Part shown: piece by piece, positions 51,753-60,971 of the stretch
Numbering within the stretch: the stretch's first letter is position 1
Layout: each line of letters starts with the position of its first letter
Assembly: GCA_900100895.1 (NCBI GenBank)
Contig: FMTX01000007.1
Span: 248,001 to 312,000 of the forward strand
Direction of reading: 5' to 3'
From: Lachnospiraceae bacterium YSD2013
GTDB taxonomy: Bacteria > Bacillota > Clostridia > Lachnospirales > Lachnospiraceae
DNA: 64,000 nt
Notes under the pieces: model-generated
What the model saw: only the letters and a program-made list of their open reading frames with translations
Databases searched by the model: none
Told to the model about the DNA's origin: nothing
Made by a program: the position numbers and the translations under genes

Positions 51753-53612
51753 TTATCCATGGAAAAATTTGTAGATATCTTCCGCAATGTTAAGCGGTAT
51801 CTCATCAAGTCCCGCGAGTTCCTCAACCGATGCGTTCTTGATGGCTTCAATCGATTCAAAGCCTCGCATGAGAGCCTTTCTGCGGGCAGGTCCGATACCC
51901 GGAATGTCATCGAGCACCGAGTGTACCTGTTTCTTGGAGCGAAGGCTCTTGTGGAACTCTATAGCAAATCTGTGGGCTTCGTCCTGAACTCTTGTAATAA
52001 GTTTGAACGCTTCCGACGATTTATTGATATCTATCTCCACACCGTCCACGTACAAGCCTCGGGTATTGTGGTAGTCGTCCTTAACCATACCGCAGACGGG
52101 TATGTCGAGCCTAAGCTCGTCGAGGACTTTTTTTGCAATGTTAACCTGACCGCGACCACCGTCCATGAGGAGTAAGTCGGGGAATCTGACAAAGCTTCCG
52201 TAGCTTGCCTCAAGGTTCTCGGCATCAAGGCGCTTCTTCTCTTCGAATCCATGGATAAATCGGCGCGACAGCACTTCATGCATGCAGGCATAATCATCGG
52301 GACCCTCTACCGAACGAATCTTAAACTTTCTGTAGTCGCCCTTAACGGGTCTTCCGCCTTCGAACACTACCATAGAGCCGACATTCTCAAATCCGTTGGT
52401 GTTGGAAATATCGAAGGCCTCGATTCGGTTGATACCGTCTATGCCGATAAGTTCTGAAAGCTCGGCAACCGCGCCCTTGGTGGCTTTTTCCTCTCGGAGA
52501 ATTTTTTCTTTGTCCTGAAGGAGTACGAGCATTGCGTTCTTGTGGGCAAGCTCGGCGAGTTTTTCCTTGTCTCCTACTTTGGGAACGGAAAGCTTGACTT
52601 TCTTACCCTTAACGTATGAGAGCCACTCCTCTATTCCTGTGGCGCCTTCTATCTCGCATGGAAGAATAATCTCGCGCGGCACAAAAGGCGTACCTGTATA
52701 ATATCTCTTTATAAATTCCTCGAGTACTTCAGGCTTCGTAAGGCCTTCCACCTCTCCGATGTGATGGTGCTCGCGCCCTATCATCTTGCCGTTTCGGACA
52801 AAGAAAACCTGTACCACAGCGTCGGAATCGTCCTTGGCGATACCGATAATGTCGCGGTCTTCCTCGTCGTCATTGGTAATCTTCTGACGCTCGATAATAC
52901 GTGCGGCGCTCTCGAGGAGTTCTCTGTATCTTATGGCTTCCTCGAAGTCGAGTCGTTCCGAGGCTGCCTCCATTTTTTCTTTGAGCGCTTTGATGATGGT
53001 CTTGTCGTTGCCGTTCATGAAGTCGATGGCGCTCTGAACGCGCTCCATGTACTCCTCATGAGTAACCTTACCGGTGCAGGGAGCGAGGCAACGCTTGATG
53101 TGATAATTCATGCAGGGGCGGTCGTTCTCGACACCGTACGCGCACTTCTTGTTGCAGGAGCGCAGGCAATAGGTTGCGTTCAAAAGCTCGATGGTGTCAT
53201 TGACCGCAAGGCCGCTTGTGTAAGGGCCGAAGTACTTGGCCTTGTCCTTGAAGGTCTTGCGAACCTTCAATATGCGCGGGTACTCCTCGTCGAGGGTAAC
53301 CTTGATATATGGATAAGTCTTGGAGTCTTTAAGAAGGGTGTTGTACTTGGGGCTGTATTCCTTGATGAGGTTGTTCTCAAGTACAAGCGCCTCAAGCTCG
53401 GAGTCCACCACAATGTACTCAAAATGGTCGATAAGCGAGACCATTCGCTGAATCTTGGCAGTCTTCTTCGTGGACGCACGAAAATAAGACCGCACTCTGT
53501 TGTACAGATTAACGGCCTTACCGACGTATATGATGTTGTCGCTTGAGTCATGCATAAGATAAACTCCCGGCTTGTGCGGGAGTTTACTTAATTCTTCTTC
53601 AAAATTAAACAT
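51753..53612 (-). CDS. uvrC: Excinuclease ABC subunit C
   Basis: Dual-incision nuclease of nucleotide excision repair. The 619-residue protein has the GIY-YIG domain (GVYLMHDSSDNIIYVGKAVNLYNRVRSYF), a Cys-rich segment, the UVR helix pair (LKEKMEAASERLDFEEAIRYRE), the RNase H-like domain (RIEAFDISNTNGFENVGSMVVFEGG; LLLMDGGRGQVN) and the terminal helix-hairpin-helix (DDIPGIGPARRKALM). Its start overlaps the ftsH stop by eight bases. Confidence 0.97.
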   Translation of the reverse strand: MFNFEEELSKLPHKPGVYLMHDSSDNIIYVGKAVNLYNRVRSYFRASTKKTAKIQRMVSLIDHFEYIVVDSELEALVLENNLIKEYSPKYNTLLKDSKTYPYIKVTLDEEYPRILKVRKTFKDKAKYFGPYTSGLAVNDTIELLNATYCLRSCNKKCAYGVENDRPCMNYHIKRCLAPCTGKVTHEEYMERVQSAIDFMNGNDKTIIKALKEKMEAASERLDFEEAIRYRELLESAARIIERQKITNDDEEDRDIIGIAKDDSDAVVQVFFVRNGKMIGREHHHIGEVEGLTKPEVLEEFIKRYYTGTPFVPREIILPCEIEGATGIEEWLSYVKGKKVKLSVPKVGDKEKLAELAHKNAMLVLLQDKEKILREEKATKGAVAELSELIGIDGINRIEAFDISNTNGFENVGSMVVFEGGRPVKGDYRKFKIRSVEGPDDYACMHEVLSRRFIHGFEEKKRLDAENLEASYGSFVRFPDLLLMDGGRGQVNIAKKVLDELRLDIPVCGMVKDDYHNTRGLYVDGVEIDINKSSEAFKLITRVQDEAHRFAIEFHKSLRSKKQVHSVLDDIPGIGPARRKALMRGFESIEAIKNASVEELAGLDEIPLNIAEDIYKFFHG

Positions 53613-55698
53613 TAGTATCCTCTTTGATTTCGGAGGTTTCCTGTTTCATTACTTCTTCAAATGATTCTGCGGGCCCCACTTCAGCCTCGGGAGCGGGCTT
53701 AGAAACCGTTTCGGGCGCAGGCTCAATAACAGCCTCAGCCTTAGGGGCTTCTGCCTTGTCTTCTACGCTGTCCTTGGCTTCCTTGCTCTTACCGTCGGAT
53801 TCTTTCTTCTCTTCTGCGGGATCGGGAAGTCCTTTCTCGCGTCTGTAGATTTCCATGAATTCCTTGCCGGTGATGGTTTCTTTCTCTATTAAGTAAGCCG
53901 CAATCTTATCAAGAATCTCTCGATTCTCCGAAAGAAGACGCTTAGCCTCTTCGTAGCTTTCCTTAAGAAGCTTCATAACTTCTTCATCGACCTGAGCCTC
54001 GGTGGCCTCACTGCAGACAGCGGCACGACGATTTTCAAGGTACTGGCTCTCGACAGTCTCAAGGGCCATAAGTCCGAAGCGTTTGCTCATGCCGTACATG
54101 GTAATCATGCTACGGGCGATGTTGGTAGCTTTCTCGATATCGTTGGATGCGCCGGTGGTAACTGTGTCAAAAACAAGTTCCTCGGCCGCGCGACCGCCAA
54201 GGTATCCCACTATCATGTCGCGAAGCTCTGCTTCTGTATTTAAGTACTTCTCTTCCTCGGGTACCTGCATTACGTAGCCGAGAGCACCCATGGTACGGGG
54301 AACAATTGTAATCTTCTGGACGGGCTCGGAGTTCTTCTGAAGAGCCGCTATAAGTGCATGGCCGACTTCATGATAGGAGACGATTCTGCGTTCTTCCTTG
54401 CTCATGATACGGTCTTTCTTTTCCTTACCTACAAGAACCTGCTCGACAGCATCGAAGAGGTCTTTCTGGGATACGAACTCACGATGTTCCTTAACTGCGT
54501 TGATTGCAGCCTCGTTAATCATGTTCGCAAGGTCGGAACCTACGGCGCCGGAAGTTGCAAGCGCGATTGCATCAAGGTCAACCGTCTCATCCATAAGCAC
54601 GTCCTTGGCATGAACTTTAAGTATCTCTACACGACCCTTTAAGTCGGGCTTGTCAACGATTATACGTCTGTCGAAACGACCGGGGCGAAGAAGCGCCTTA
54701 TCAAGAATCTCGGGGCGGTTCGTTGCCGCAAGGATGAAGATACCCTTGGAAGCGTCGAAACCATCCATCTCGGAAAGGAGCTGGTTGAGTGTCTGCTCAC
54801 GCTCTTCGTTACCGCCGCCGTACTTGGAGTCACGGCTGCGTCCGATAGCATCAATTTCGTCTATGAATACGATACAGGGAGCATTCTTGCCTGCTTCCTT
54901 GAACAAATCTCTTACACGTGAAGCGCCGACACCGACGAACATCTCTACGAAGTCCGAACCGGTAAGTGAAAAGAAAGGAACATGTGCCTCGCCGGCAACC
55001 GCTCTTGCAAGAAGAGTCTTACCTGTTCCGGGAGGTCCTACGAGGAGGGCACCCTTCGGAAGCTTGGCACCGATTTTAACGTATCTGCCGGGGTTGTGAA
55101 GGAAGTCTACAACTTCCACAAGGCTTTCTTTGGCCTCGTCTTCACCGGCTACGTCCTTAAATGTTACACCGGTTTCTTTCTGCACATAGACCTTAGCGTT
55201 AGACTTGCCTACGCCGCCCATAAGGCCGCCGCCTCCGCCCATACGCTTGGTGATAAAGCTCATGAGTACGAGGAACAGTACTATGGGAAGAATGTATGTA
55301 AGAATGATGGAAATAAGCCAGCTGGAGTTGTCAGGAATCTCGCCGCTTACCTCGACGCCCGCGTCAAGAAGTCTCTTGGAAAGCGCCTCTCTGTCCTCGA
55401 CAAGACCTGTGCAATATGTAACCTTAACGCTTCTGAAGGCGGGAGTAGCGGTGACCTCTTCAACCGGAGTGATGGTAATTCTGTCACTCTCGACATAGAC
55501 ACTCTCAACCTTTCCTTCATCAAGCATCTTTATAAATTCTGTGTAGGGAATTTCCTTATTGGTAACCGATGTAAGGGCTCTGGTGAAGTAGCTTACCAGC
55601 AAAAGAATGACCAATGCCGCAATGAGCATGGGCGCAATCTTGGGACCCTTGGGATCGTTCTGACCGTTATTGGGATTGTTATTATTATTCTCGTTCAT
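53605..55698 (-). CDS. ftsH: ATP-dependent zinc metalloprotease FtsH
   Basis: Membrane-anchored AAA+ protease of about 697 residues. It has an Asn-rich start, helix 1 (PMLIAALVILLLVSYFTRAL), an extracytoplasmic loop, helix 2 (SIILTYILPIVLFLVLMSFI), Walker A GPPGTGKT, FIDEIDAIGRSR, and the zinc site SYHEVGHALIA. The last 80 residues form an acidic Glu/Ala/Pro/Lys tail (KAEAPKAEAVIEPAPETVSK...) of low complexity. ATG 55698 with GAGAGG upstream is preferred to 55725. Confidence 0.96.
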   Translation of the reverse strand: MNENNNNNPNNGQNDPKGPKIAPMLIAALVILLLVSYFTRALTSVTNKEIPYTEFIKMLDEGKVESVYVESDRITITPVEEVTATPAFRSVKVTYCTGLVEDREALSKRLLDAGVEVSGEIPDNSSWLISIILTYILPIVLFLVLMSFITKRMGGGGGLMGGVGKSNAKVYVQKETGVTFKDVAGEDEAKESLVEVVDFLHNPGRYVKIGAKLPKGALLVGPPGTGKTLLARAVAGEAHVPFFSLTGSDFVEMFVGVGASRVRDLFKEAGKNAPCIVFIDEIDAIGRSRDSKYGGGNEEREQTLNQLLSEMDGFDASKGIFILAATNRPEILDKALLRPGRFDRRIIVDKPDLKGRVEILKVHAKDVLMDETVDLDAIALATSGAVGSDLANMINEAAINAVKEHREFVSQKDLFDAVEQVLVGKEKKDRIMSKEERRIVSYHEVGHALIAALQKNSEPVQKITIVPRTMGALGYVMQVPEEEKYLNTEAELRDMIVGYLGGRAAEELVFDTVTTGASNDIEKATNIARSMITMYGMSKRFGLMALETVESQYLENRRAAVCSEATEAQVDEEVMKLLKESYEEAKRLLSENREILDKIAAYLIEKETITGKEFMEIYRREKGLPDPAEEKKESDGKSKEAKDSVEDKAEAPKAEAVIEPAPETVSKPAPEAEVGPAESFEEVMKQETSEIKEDTNV

Positions 55699-55809
55699 TA
55701 TTTTCCTCTCAAAAAGCGGATACAATATTCTCTTTAATTATAAGTAACGCATGATTTTATCGCAATAACCATTGTGTAAAAAAAATATTAACAGAAAATA
55801 ATCTTTTCC

Positions 55810-55838
55810 TTGAAATCCGAAGACTTTATATGTACAAT
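55810..55838 (+). promoter_or_regulatory. Promoter of the DUF1846 gene
   Basis: TTGAAA (55810-55815) and TACAAT (55833-55838) with a 17-base spacer; a 65-base leader and TAGGAGG precede the ATG. Confidence 0.7.
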
Positions 55839-55909
55839 CTAATGCGTGGAGCAGTAGTACACTTCTCATCACATTTTGTTAAAAAAAAACGATTTCTTTA
55901 GGAGGTTTT

Positions 55910-57391
55910 ATGAAAATCGGTTTTGATAACGAAATGTACATTAAGACCCAGTCTGAGAAAATTCTTGAGAGAATTTCATCTTTTGGCAACAAGCTCTATC
56001 TTGAGTTTGGTGGTAAGCTTTTCGACGACTACCACGCATCCAGAGTATTACCCGGATTTGAACCTGACAGTAAGTTAAAGATGCTTCTTAAGATGAAAGA
56101 CCACGCCGAGATTGTAATCGCCATCGGTGCAGATGCAATCGAGCAGAACAAAAAGCGTGGCGACTTAGGCATCACTTATGACCTTGATGTATTAAGACTT
56201 ATTGACGCATTTACCAACGTAGGTCTCTACGTAGGCAGCGTTGTTATCACCAAATATGCGGGACAGCCCGCCGCAGATGCTTTTCGTAAGAGATTATCTG
56301 CATTAAACATTAAATCTTATTTGCACTACCCCATCGAAGGATATCCTTATAACATTCCCCTTATCGTAAGCGAAGACGGTTACGGCAAGAATGATTATAT
56401 CGAGACTTCCAGACCCCTCGTCGTTATCACGGCACCCGGTCCCGGAAGCGGTAAGATGGCTACCTGTCTTTCTCAGCTTTATCACGAGAACAAGCGTGGT
56501 GTGAAGGCCGGCTATGCTAAGTTCGAAACCTTCCCCATCTGGAACCTTCCTTTGAACCATCCCGTTAACATCGCTTACGAAGCTGCCACCGCAGACCTTA
56601 ACGATGTCAACATGATTGACCCCTTCCACATGGAAGCATACGGTATTACAACCGTTAACTATAACCGCGACGTCGAAGTATTCCCCGTTCTTAACGAGAT
56701 CTTCACCCGCATTCTCGGCGAAAGCCCCTACAAGTCACCCACCGACATGGGTGTCAACATGGCAGGTAACTGCATTATTGACGACGAAGTATGTTGCGAA
56801 GCTTCCAAGCAGGAAATCATCCGCCGCTACTACACCGCCCTCTGCGATCTTAAGAAGGGCACCGGTGCCAAGGAAGTTGTATATAAGCTCGAGCTTCTCA
56901 TGAAGCAGCTTAACCTCTCCATTGCAGACCGTCCTGTAGTAGGCGAAGCCATCCGTCGTGAGGAAGAAACCGGTCATCCCGGTGTTGCCATCGAACTTCC
57001 CAACGGCAAGGTTATTTCCGGTAAGACTTCCGACTTACTCGGAGCAAGCGCCGCTTGCCTTATCAACTCTCTTAAAGAGCTTGCGGGCATCGACCACAAT
57101 CTTCACCTTGTTACCAAGGAAGCACTTGAGCCTATCCAGACCCTTAAGACCAAGTACTTAGGAAGCAAGAACCCCCGCCTCCACACCGACGAAGTGCTCA
57201 TCGCCCTCTCGGTCAGCGCGGCTACCAATCCTTCTTCCTCAGTAGCTTTAAGCCAGCTTCCCAAGCTTCGCGGCTGTGAAGTTCACTCAAGCGTAATCAT
57301 CTCTCCCGTCGACGAGAGAATGTTCAAGAAGTTAGGTCTTAACTTAACCTGCGAGCCTAAGTACGAGACCAATCAGAAGTATCACAACTAA
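55910..57391 (+). CDS. DUF1846 protein (conserved, unknown role)
   Basis: A 493-residue cytoplasmic protein matching DUF1846 over its whole length, starting MKIGFDNEMYIKTQSEKILERI. A nucleotide-binding-like loop is visible in VVITAPGPGSGKMATCLSQLYHENKRGVKAGYAKFETFPIWNLPLNHPVN near residues 172-220. Structures exist for the family, but no reaction is established that I know of. It has its own promoter, AGGAGG and terminator, and its synonymous codons look like those of highly expressed neighbours. It converges with the GH3 gene. Confidence 0.9.
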   Translation: MKIGFDNEMYIKTQSEKILERISSFGNKLYLEFGGKLFDDYHASRVLPGFEPDSKLKMLLKMKDHAEIVIAIGADAIEQNKKRGDLGITYDLDVLRLIDAFTNVGLYVGSVVITKYAGQPAADAFRKRLSALNIKSYLHYPIEGYPYNIPLIVSEDGYGKNDYIETSRPLVVITAPGPGSGKMATCLSQLYHENKRGVKAGYAKFETFPIWNLPLNHPVNIAYEAATADLNDVNMIDPFHMEAYGITTVNYNRDVEVFPVLNEIFTRILGESPYKSPTDMGVNMAGNCIIDDEVCCEASKQEIIRRYYTALCDLKKGTGAKEVVYKLELLMKQLNLSIADRPVVGEAIRREEETGHPGVAIELPNGKVISGKTSDLLGASAACLINSLKELAGIDHNLHLVTKEALEPIQTLKTKYLGSKNPRLHTDEVLIALSVSAATNPSSSVALSQLPKLRGCEVHSSVIISPVDERMFKKLGLNLTCEPKYETNQKYHN

Positions 57392-57405
57392 TCACAGAAC
57401 ACCAG

Positions 57406-57436
57406 AAGGACATCCCGAATGGATGTCCTTTTTGTT
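57406..57436 (+). terminator. Terminator of the DUF1846 gene
   Basis: Perfect 10-bp stem (AAGGACATCC / GGATGTCCTT) with a 5-base loop, followed by TTTGTTGTTTTT. Confidence 0.9.
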
Positions 57437-57473
57437 GTTTTTCTCATTTTAGGCAGCAAAAAAACCATCTTCA

Positions 57474-57655
57474 TGACCCTATCGTGCATTTTCTCCCTAT
57501 AGGGTCAATAGTTTTCATCCATTTCTACCGATTTTTGAAATTTCCGGTCAAACCTTTTGACCCTATTTGATCATTTTCTTTTGCAGGGTCAATCGAATGC
57601 GCTTGAATTTAACTTTATGCATGACCCTATGACACATTTTGTTGCTTTCAGGTCA
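57474..57655. repeat. Array of 34-bp imperfect inverted-repeat units
   Basis: Three units of exactly 34 bases (57474-57507, 57558-57591, 57622-57655) share TGACCCTAT at the left end, CATTTT 13 or 14 bases in, and GGGTCA (AGGTCA in the last) at the right end. The first unit is a perfect 9-bp inverted repeat (TGACCCTAT / ATAGGGTCA). A fourth, decayed unit (57517-57550) keeps ATTTT and GGTCA in the same register. It fills the gap between two convergent genes; no reading frame covers it. Confidence 0.75.
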
Positions 57656-57683
57656 TACCGCAGGAATTTTAATGACATGAAAA

Positions 57684-57703
57684 CGGCACGCCGAAGCGCG
57701 CCG
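57684..57703 (-). terminator. Terminator of the GH3 gene
   Basis: Stem CGGCACGC / GCGCGCCG (one wobble pair on the minus strand) with a 4-base loop, followed on the minus strand by TTTTCATG. Confidence 0.75.
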
Positions 57704-57712
57704 CATGTTTCA

Positions 57713-59731
57713 CTATTCTCTTATAAGCAATTCTCCCGTTTTATTGAGTCCGTATCCATACGGAAAAAGAATCTCTGACTCGGGAAGCTCATGCTTCTCA
57801 TCAATCTTCTTAAAATCCTTAAGCCATGTAATCGGAAGTGTACCCGTGAAGTCGTAATCTCCAAAGAGTACATCTGCGATGCCTTCGCCCTCGGTTCCGG
57901 GAAGGAAAGCCATGACCACAGCGTCATACTTATCTACGTAGTCGTTGATGTCGATGGGACGACCTGCGATTACAATGAGAACCTTAAGCGGATCGTTTCC
58001 GTTAGCGACTATCTGCTTTTCGATATTCTCAAGGAGCTTAACGTCACCGGAGATAGGCTTAAGGTCTGAAGGCTTAACGTCGCCGTCGGACTCCGCGTAA
58101 GGGTTCTCGCCCACAACGGTCACAATTACATCACTTGCCGCATCGAGCTCGCCGCGTACACTGTGGGAGACCTTCGCGTATTCTTTGACCTCGTCATAGA
58201 TGCCTTGGACTATAGGCGTTCCGAGGGTAATATTGCCGGCCTCACCCTGCCAAGAAATAGTCCAGCCGCCACACTGGCGACCGATGTCAAAAGCACCTGA
58301 CCCGCACACGGTAATATTTGTGGCTTCTTTAATCTTCTCCATGGCAAGCTTACCGTCGACATTGCCGTTCTTAAGGAGCACGAGACTTTCTCTTACCGCG
58401 CGTCTTGCCACTTCTCTGTTCTCTTCCGAGCCAAACTCGCCGAACAACTCATTCTCGTGAGCCGAGCCCACTTCTTCGTCAAACATATTGCTCATGAACT
58501 TAACTCGCAAGATACGTGATACCGCATCATCAAGTCTTTCTTCAGAAATCTTTCCTGCCTTAACAAGCTTGATGATGGTCTGCGCACATCTGTCCCATTC
58601 CTGCGCTTCCATAAACATATCTACGCCTGCATTCATGCAATTGGCCACCTCTTCATCGTAGGTGCCCTTGCACTGTCCGATTGCATTGTAGTCGCTTATT
58701 ACCATGCCTTTGAATCCAAGCTGTTCTTTCAAAACATCAGTAAGAAGATGTTTGTTTTCATGGCACTTAAGGCCGTCAATGCTGTTATATGAAGGCATAA
58801 CAGTAAGCACGTTATTGTCGATGCAAGCCTTGTAGGGATCCAAAACGCCCATAGCGAGAAGTTCGTCGAACTCCGCCGCCGACATCTCCACATTGCCCTG
58901 GTTCACACCTTCTGTCGTGTAGCCCTCACCGATATAGTGTTTCGCACACGCTATTACCGCATCCTCGGGCATATATTCATCACCTTTTACATTACCTTGT
59001 AACGCTGCCACAAAAGGTCCCGCCAGTTTCGCTACATCGGCCGTTTTCTCGCTAAAGCCTTCGTAAGTTCTTCCCCAGCGCTCATTCTGCGGATTGGCCA
59101 GACAAGGTGCAAAAGAATACTGCACTCCTATCGCTCTTACCTCTCGCGCCACTACATGAGCGATTTCTTCCATAAGTTCAGGATCATTGGCCGCGCCAAG
59201 GCCTATATTGTGAGGGAATATTGTTGCCCCGTAAATATTGTTGTTGCCGTGAACAGCGTCTATTCCGTACAAAAGCGGAATACCGAGTCTTGTCTCAAGC
59301 GCTGCTGCCTTAAGTTCATTCACACGCTTCTGCCAATGTTCCGGATGATTACCATATGACGGAGCACTTCCGCCACCGCTTAACACCGAGCCGATGCCTG
59401 TATTCTTAACATCTTCAACCGACACATTCACCTGCTCGCCCTGCACACACTGGTATGCTTTCTCTTCAAGTGTCATTACGGAAAGAAGAGCTTCAACTCT
59501 TTGCGCCACCGGAAGTTCCTTATCCAAATAGATTTTCTTGGCCGCTTCCACTGCCGGCTCGTCTGCAGCTTCTACCGTCTCAGGCTCATCAACTTCTTCT
59601 AATACTTCCGCGGTTGAACTTACCGATGTATCGCTCGAAATCGATACATCTTCCGCCTTTCCGCACGAAGCAAAAAGAAGCGAATATGTCAAAACAACAC
59701 CTAACGCCTTAATCAACTTTTTCTTTTTCAT
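57713..59731 (-). CDS. Family 3 glycoside hydrolase, surface lipoprotein
   Basis: A 672-residue beta-glucosidase/xylosidase-type enzyme. The N-terminus [23 protein letters not shown] is a lipoprotein signal with Cys at 23, so it is anchored outside. The GH3 domain shows PLLYGIDAVHGNNNIYGATIFPHNIGLGA, KHYIGEG, and the nucleophile Asp in GFKGMVISDYNAIG; the second domain has VNLGRQ-like GQCGGWTISWQGE and VVMAFLPGTEGEGIADVLFGDY. It has no fibronectin-like third domain. Substrate is a beta-linked oligosaccharide by family; strong AGGAGG site. Confidence 0.92.
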   Translation of the reverse strand: MKKKKLIKALGVVLTYSLLFASCGKAEDVSISSDTSVSSTAEVLEEVDEPETVEAADEPAVEAAKKIYLDKELPVAQRVEALLSVMTLEEKAYQCVQGEQVNVSVEDVKNTGIGSVLSGGGSAPSYGNHPEHWQKRVNELKAAALETRLGIPLLYGIDAVHGNNNIYGATIFPHNIGLGAANDPELMEEIAHVVAREVRAIGVQYSFAPCLANPQNERWGRTYEGFSEKTADVAKLAGPFVAALQGNVKGDEYMPEDAVIACAKHYIGEGYTTEGVNQGNVEMSAAEFDELLAMGVLDPYKACIDNNVLTVMPSYNSIDGLKCHENKHLLTDVLKEQLGFKGMVISDYNAIGQCKGTYDEEVANCMNAGVDMFMEAQEWDRCAQTIIKLVKAGKISEERLDDAVSRILRVKFMSNMFDEEVGSAHENELFGEFGSEENREVARRAVRESLVLLKNGNVDGKLAMEKIKEATNITVCGSGAFDIGRQCGGWTISWQGEAGNITLGTPIVQGIYDEVKEYAKVSHSVRGELDAASDVIVTVVGENPYAESDGDVKPSDLKPISGDVKLLENIEKQIVANGNDPLKVLIVIAGRPIDINDYVDKYDAVVMAFLPGTEGEGIADVLFGDYDFTGTLPITWLKDFKKIDEKHELPESEILFPYGYGLNKTGELLIRE

Positions 59732-59829
59732 AAATACCTCCTGTCACGAGATGTATGATAAGCCATCCCTCGGCTGATAATAAGAACCGTTTTTTTGTAA
59801 AGGTGTCTTTCTTTTACTGCCAAAGAAAA

Positions 59830-59860
59830 ACGCTGCCGCACACTCGCGACAGCGTCAACT
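59830..59860 (-). terminator. Terminator of the EamA transporter gene
   Basis: A 10-bp stem with one mismatch (ACGCTGCCGC / GCGACAGCGT), 6-base loop. On the minus strand the tail is TTTTTCTTTGGC, so the dispersed motif forms its T-run. Confidence 0.85.
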
Positions 59861-59876
59861 GATTCAATATTTAATC

Positions 59877-60824
59877 TTAAGCGCCTACCATGTTCTCAAC
59901 ATGCTCGATGCTCTCTACTTTATCAACAGGCTCCGCGTCCTTAACAAGCTTGGGCTTTCTCTTAAGCGGAATCTGTGTAAGAACAACTGCGCTGAGCATT
60001 ACCAGGCAGCCTGCGATTTCGCGTCCCGAAAGTCTCTCGCCGAGGATAATGAATCCGAATACTGCGGAGAAAACTGACTCGAGGCACATGATAAGTGATG
60101 CCACTGTCGGGTTAACCTTCTTCTGAGCTTCCATCTGAAGTGTGTAAGCTACGCCCGAAGAAAGAACGCCTGCGTAAGCGATGGGAAGCCAGCACTCCAT
60201 GACGTTATCCAAAACGGGCTTCTCCTGAATAAGCGGGATGATGCTGAGTACGCCGGTTACAGCGAACTGGTAGCATGAAAGCTTAATAACGTCTACATTG
60301 GGTGCGAACTTATCAACCGCGAGAATCTGCAATGCGAAAAGAGCCGCACACGCAATCAACCACAAGTCTCCTGCCTGAATGCTAAGCTCACCTTCGATGC
60401 ACAAAAGATACATTCCGATAAGTGCGAGAAGCACGCACAGCCAAATCTGCTTGCCGGGACGTTTTCTCAAAGCGATTGAGAAAATCGGCACAAGCACCAT
60501 ATATAATGCAGTAAGGAATCCTGCCTTGCCGGAAGATGTAGTCATAATTCCGATCTGCTGTGATGATGTTGCAAGAAACAGCACCACGCCGCAGATAAGA
60601 CCGCCGAGTACCAGCGTCTTGTCCTTCCAGGGAGTAAGAACTCCTTCCTTCTTGTCCATAAACCACGCCGAAGGTGCAAGCACCAACGCGCCTATAATAC
60701 TTCTGATTCCGTTAAAAGTAAACGGGCCCACATGCTCCATGCCCGCAACCTGCGCCACAAAAGCAGCGCCCCAAATAACAGCGGTAAGCACAAGCATAAA
60801 GGTATACTTCATATTGCACTTCAT
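59877..60824 (-). CDS. EamA/DMT-family transporter
   Basis: A 315-residue protein with ten hydrophobic helices in two EamA repeats (YTFMLVLTAVIWGAAFVAQVAG ... GPFTFNGIRSIIGALVL; second repeat PTVASLIMCLESVFSAVFGFIILGERLSGREIAGCLVML). The C-terminus is soluble and charged. Members export or import metabolites such as amino acids; the substrate here is unknown. ATG 60824 follows GGAGAG. Single gene. Confidence 0.9.
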   Translation of the reverse strand: MKCNMKYTFMLVLTAVIWGAAFVAQVAGMEHVGPFTFNGIRSIIGALVLAPSAWFMDKKEGVLTPWKDKTLVLGGLICGVVLFLATSSQQIGIMTTSSGKAGFLTALYMVLVPIFSIALRKRPGKQIWLCVLLALIGMYLLCIEGELSIQAGDLWLIACAALFALQILAVDKFAPNVDVIKLSCYQFAVTGVLSIIPLIQEKPVLDNVMECWLPIAYAGVLSSGVAYTLQMEAQKKVNPTVASLIMCLESVFSAVFGFIILGERLSGREIAGCLVMLSAVVLTQIPLKRKPKLVKDAEPVDKVESIEHVENMVGA

Positions 60825-60971
60825 AATCTAACTCTCCTACAAATCTAAGATATTATATCAATTAGTATTTTAAATGCAATACACCCGTGCTACCTTGGTC
60901 GCGCGTTAAATTGTTAAAGTGCCTCTGATCCGACAAACCCTTGAATTCACAAGGTCTTTCGTTTCAGTATG

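Noticed and set aside
52761-53546. Plus-strand open frame (261 codons) antisense to uvrC
   Set aside because: The minus-strand UvrC sequence is fully conserved here; the antisense frame has no motif or start signal.
54982-55737. Long plus-strand open frame (251 codons) over the start of ftsH
   Set aside because: It lies antisense to the conserved membrane and AAA part of ftsH, has no ribosome binding site or family resemblance, and reflects the codon bias of the real gene.
57474-57655. CRISPR array
   Set aside because: Units are spaced by 7, 9 and 30 bases, the units are imperfect, and no cas gene is present in the window.
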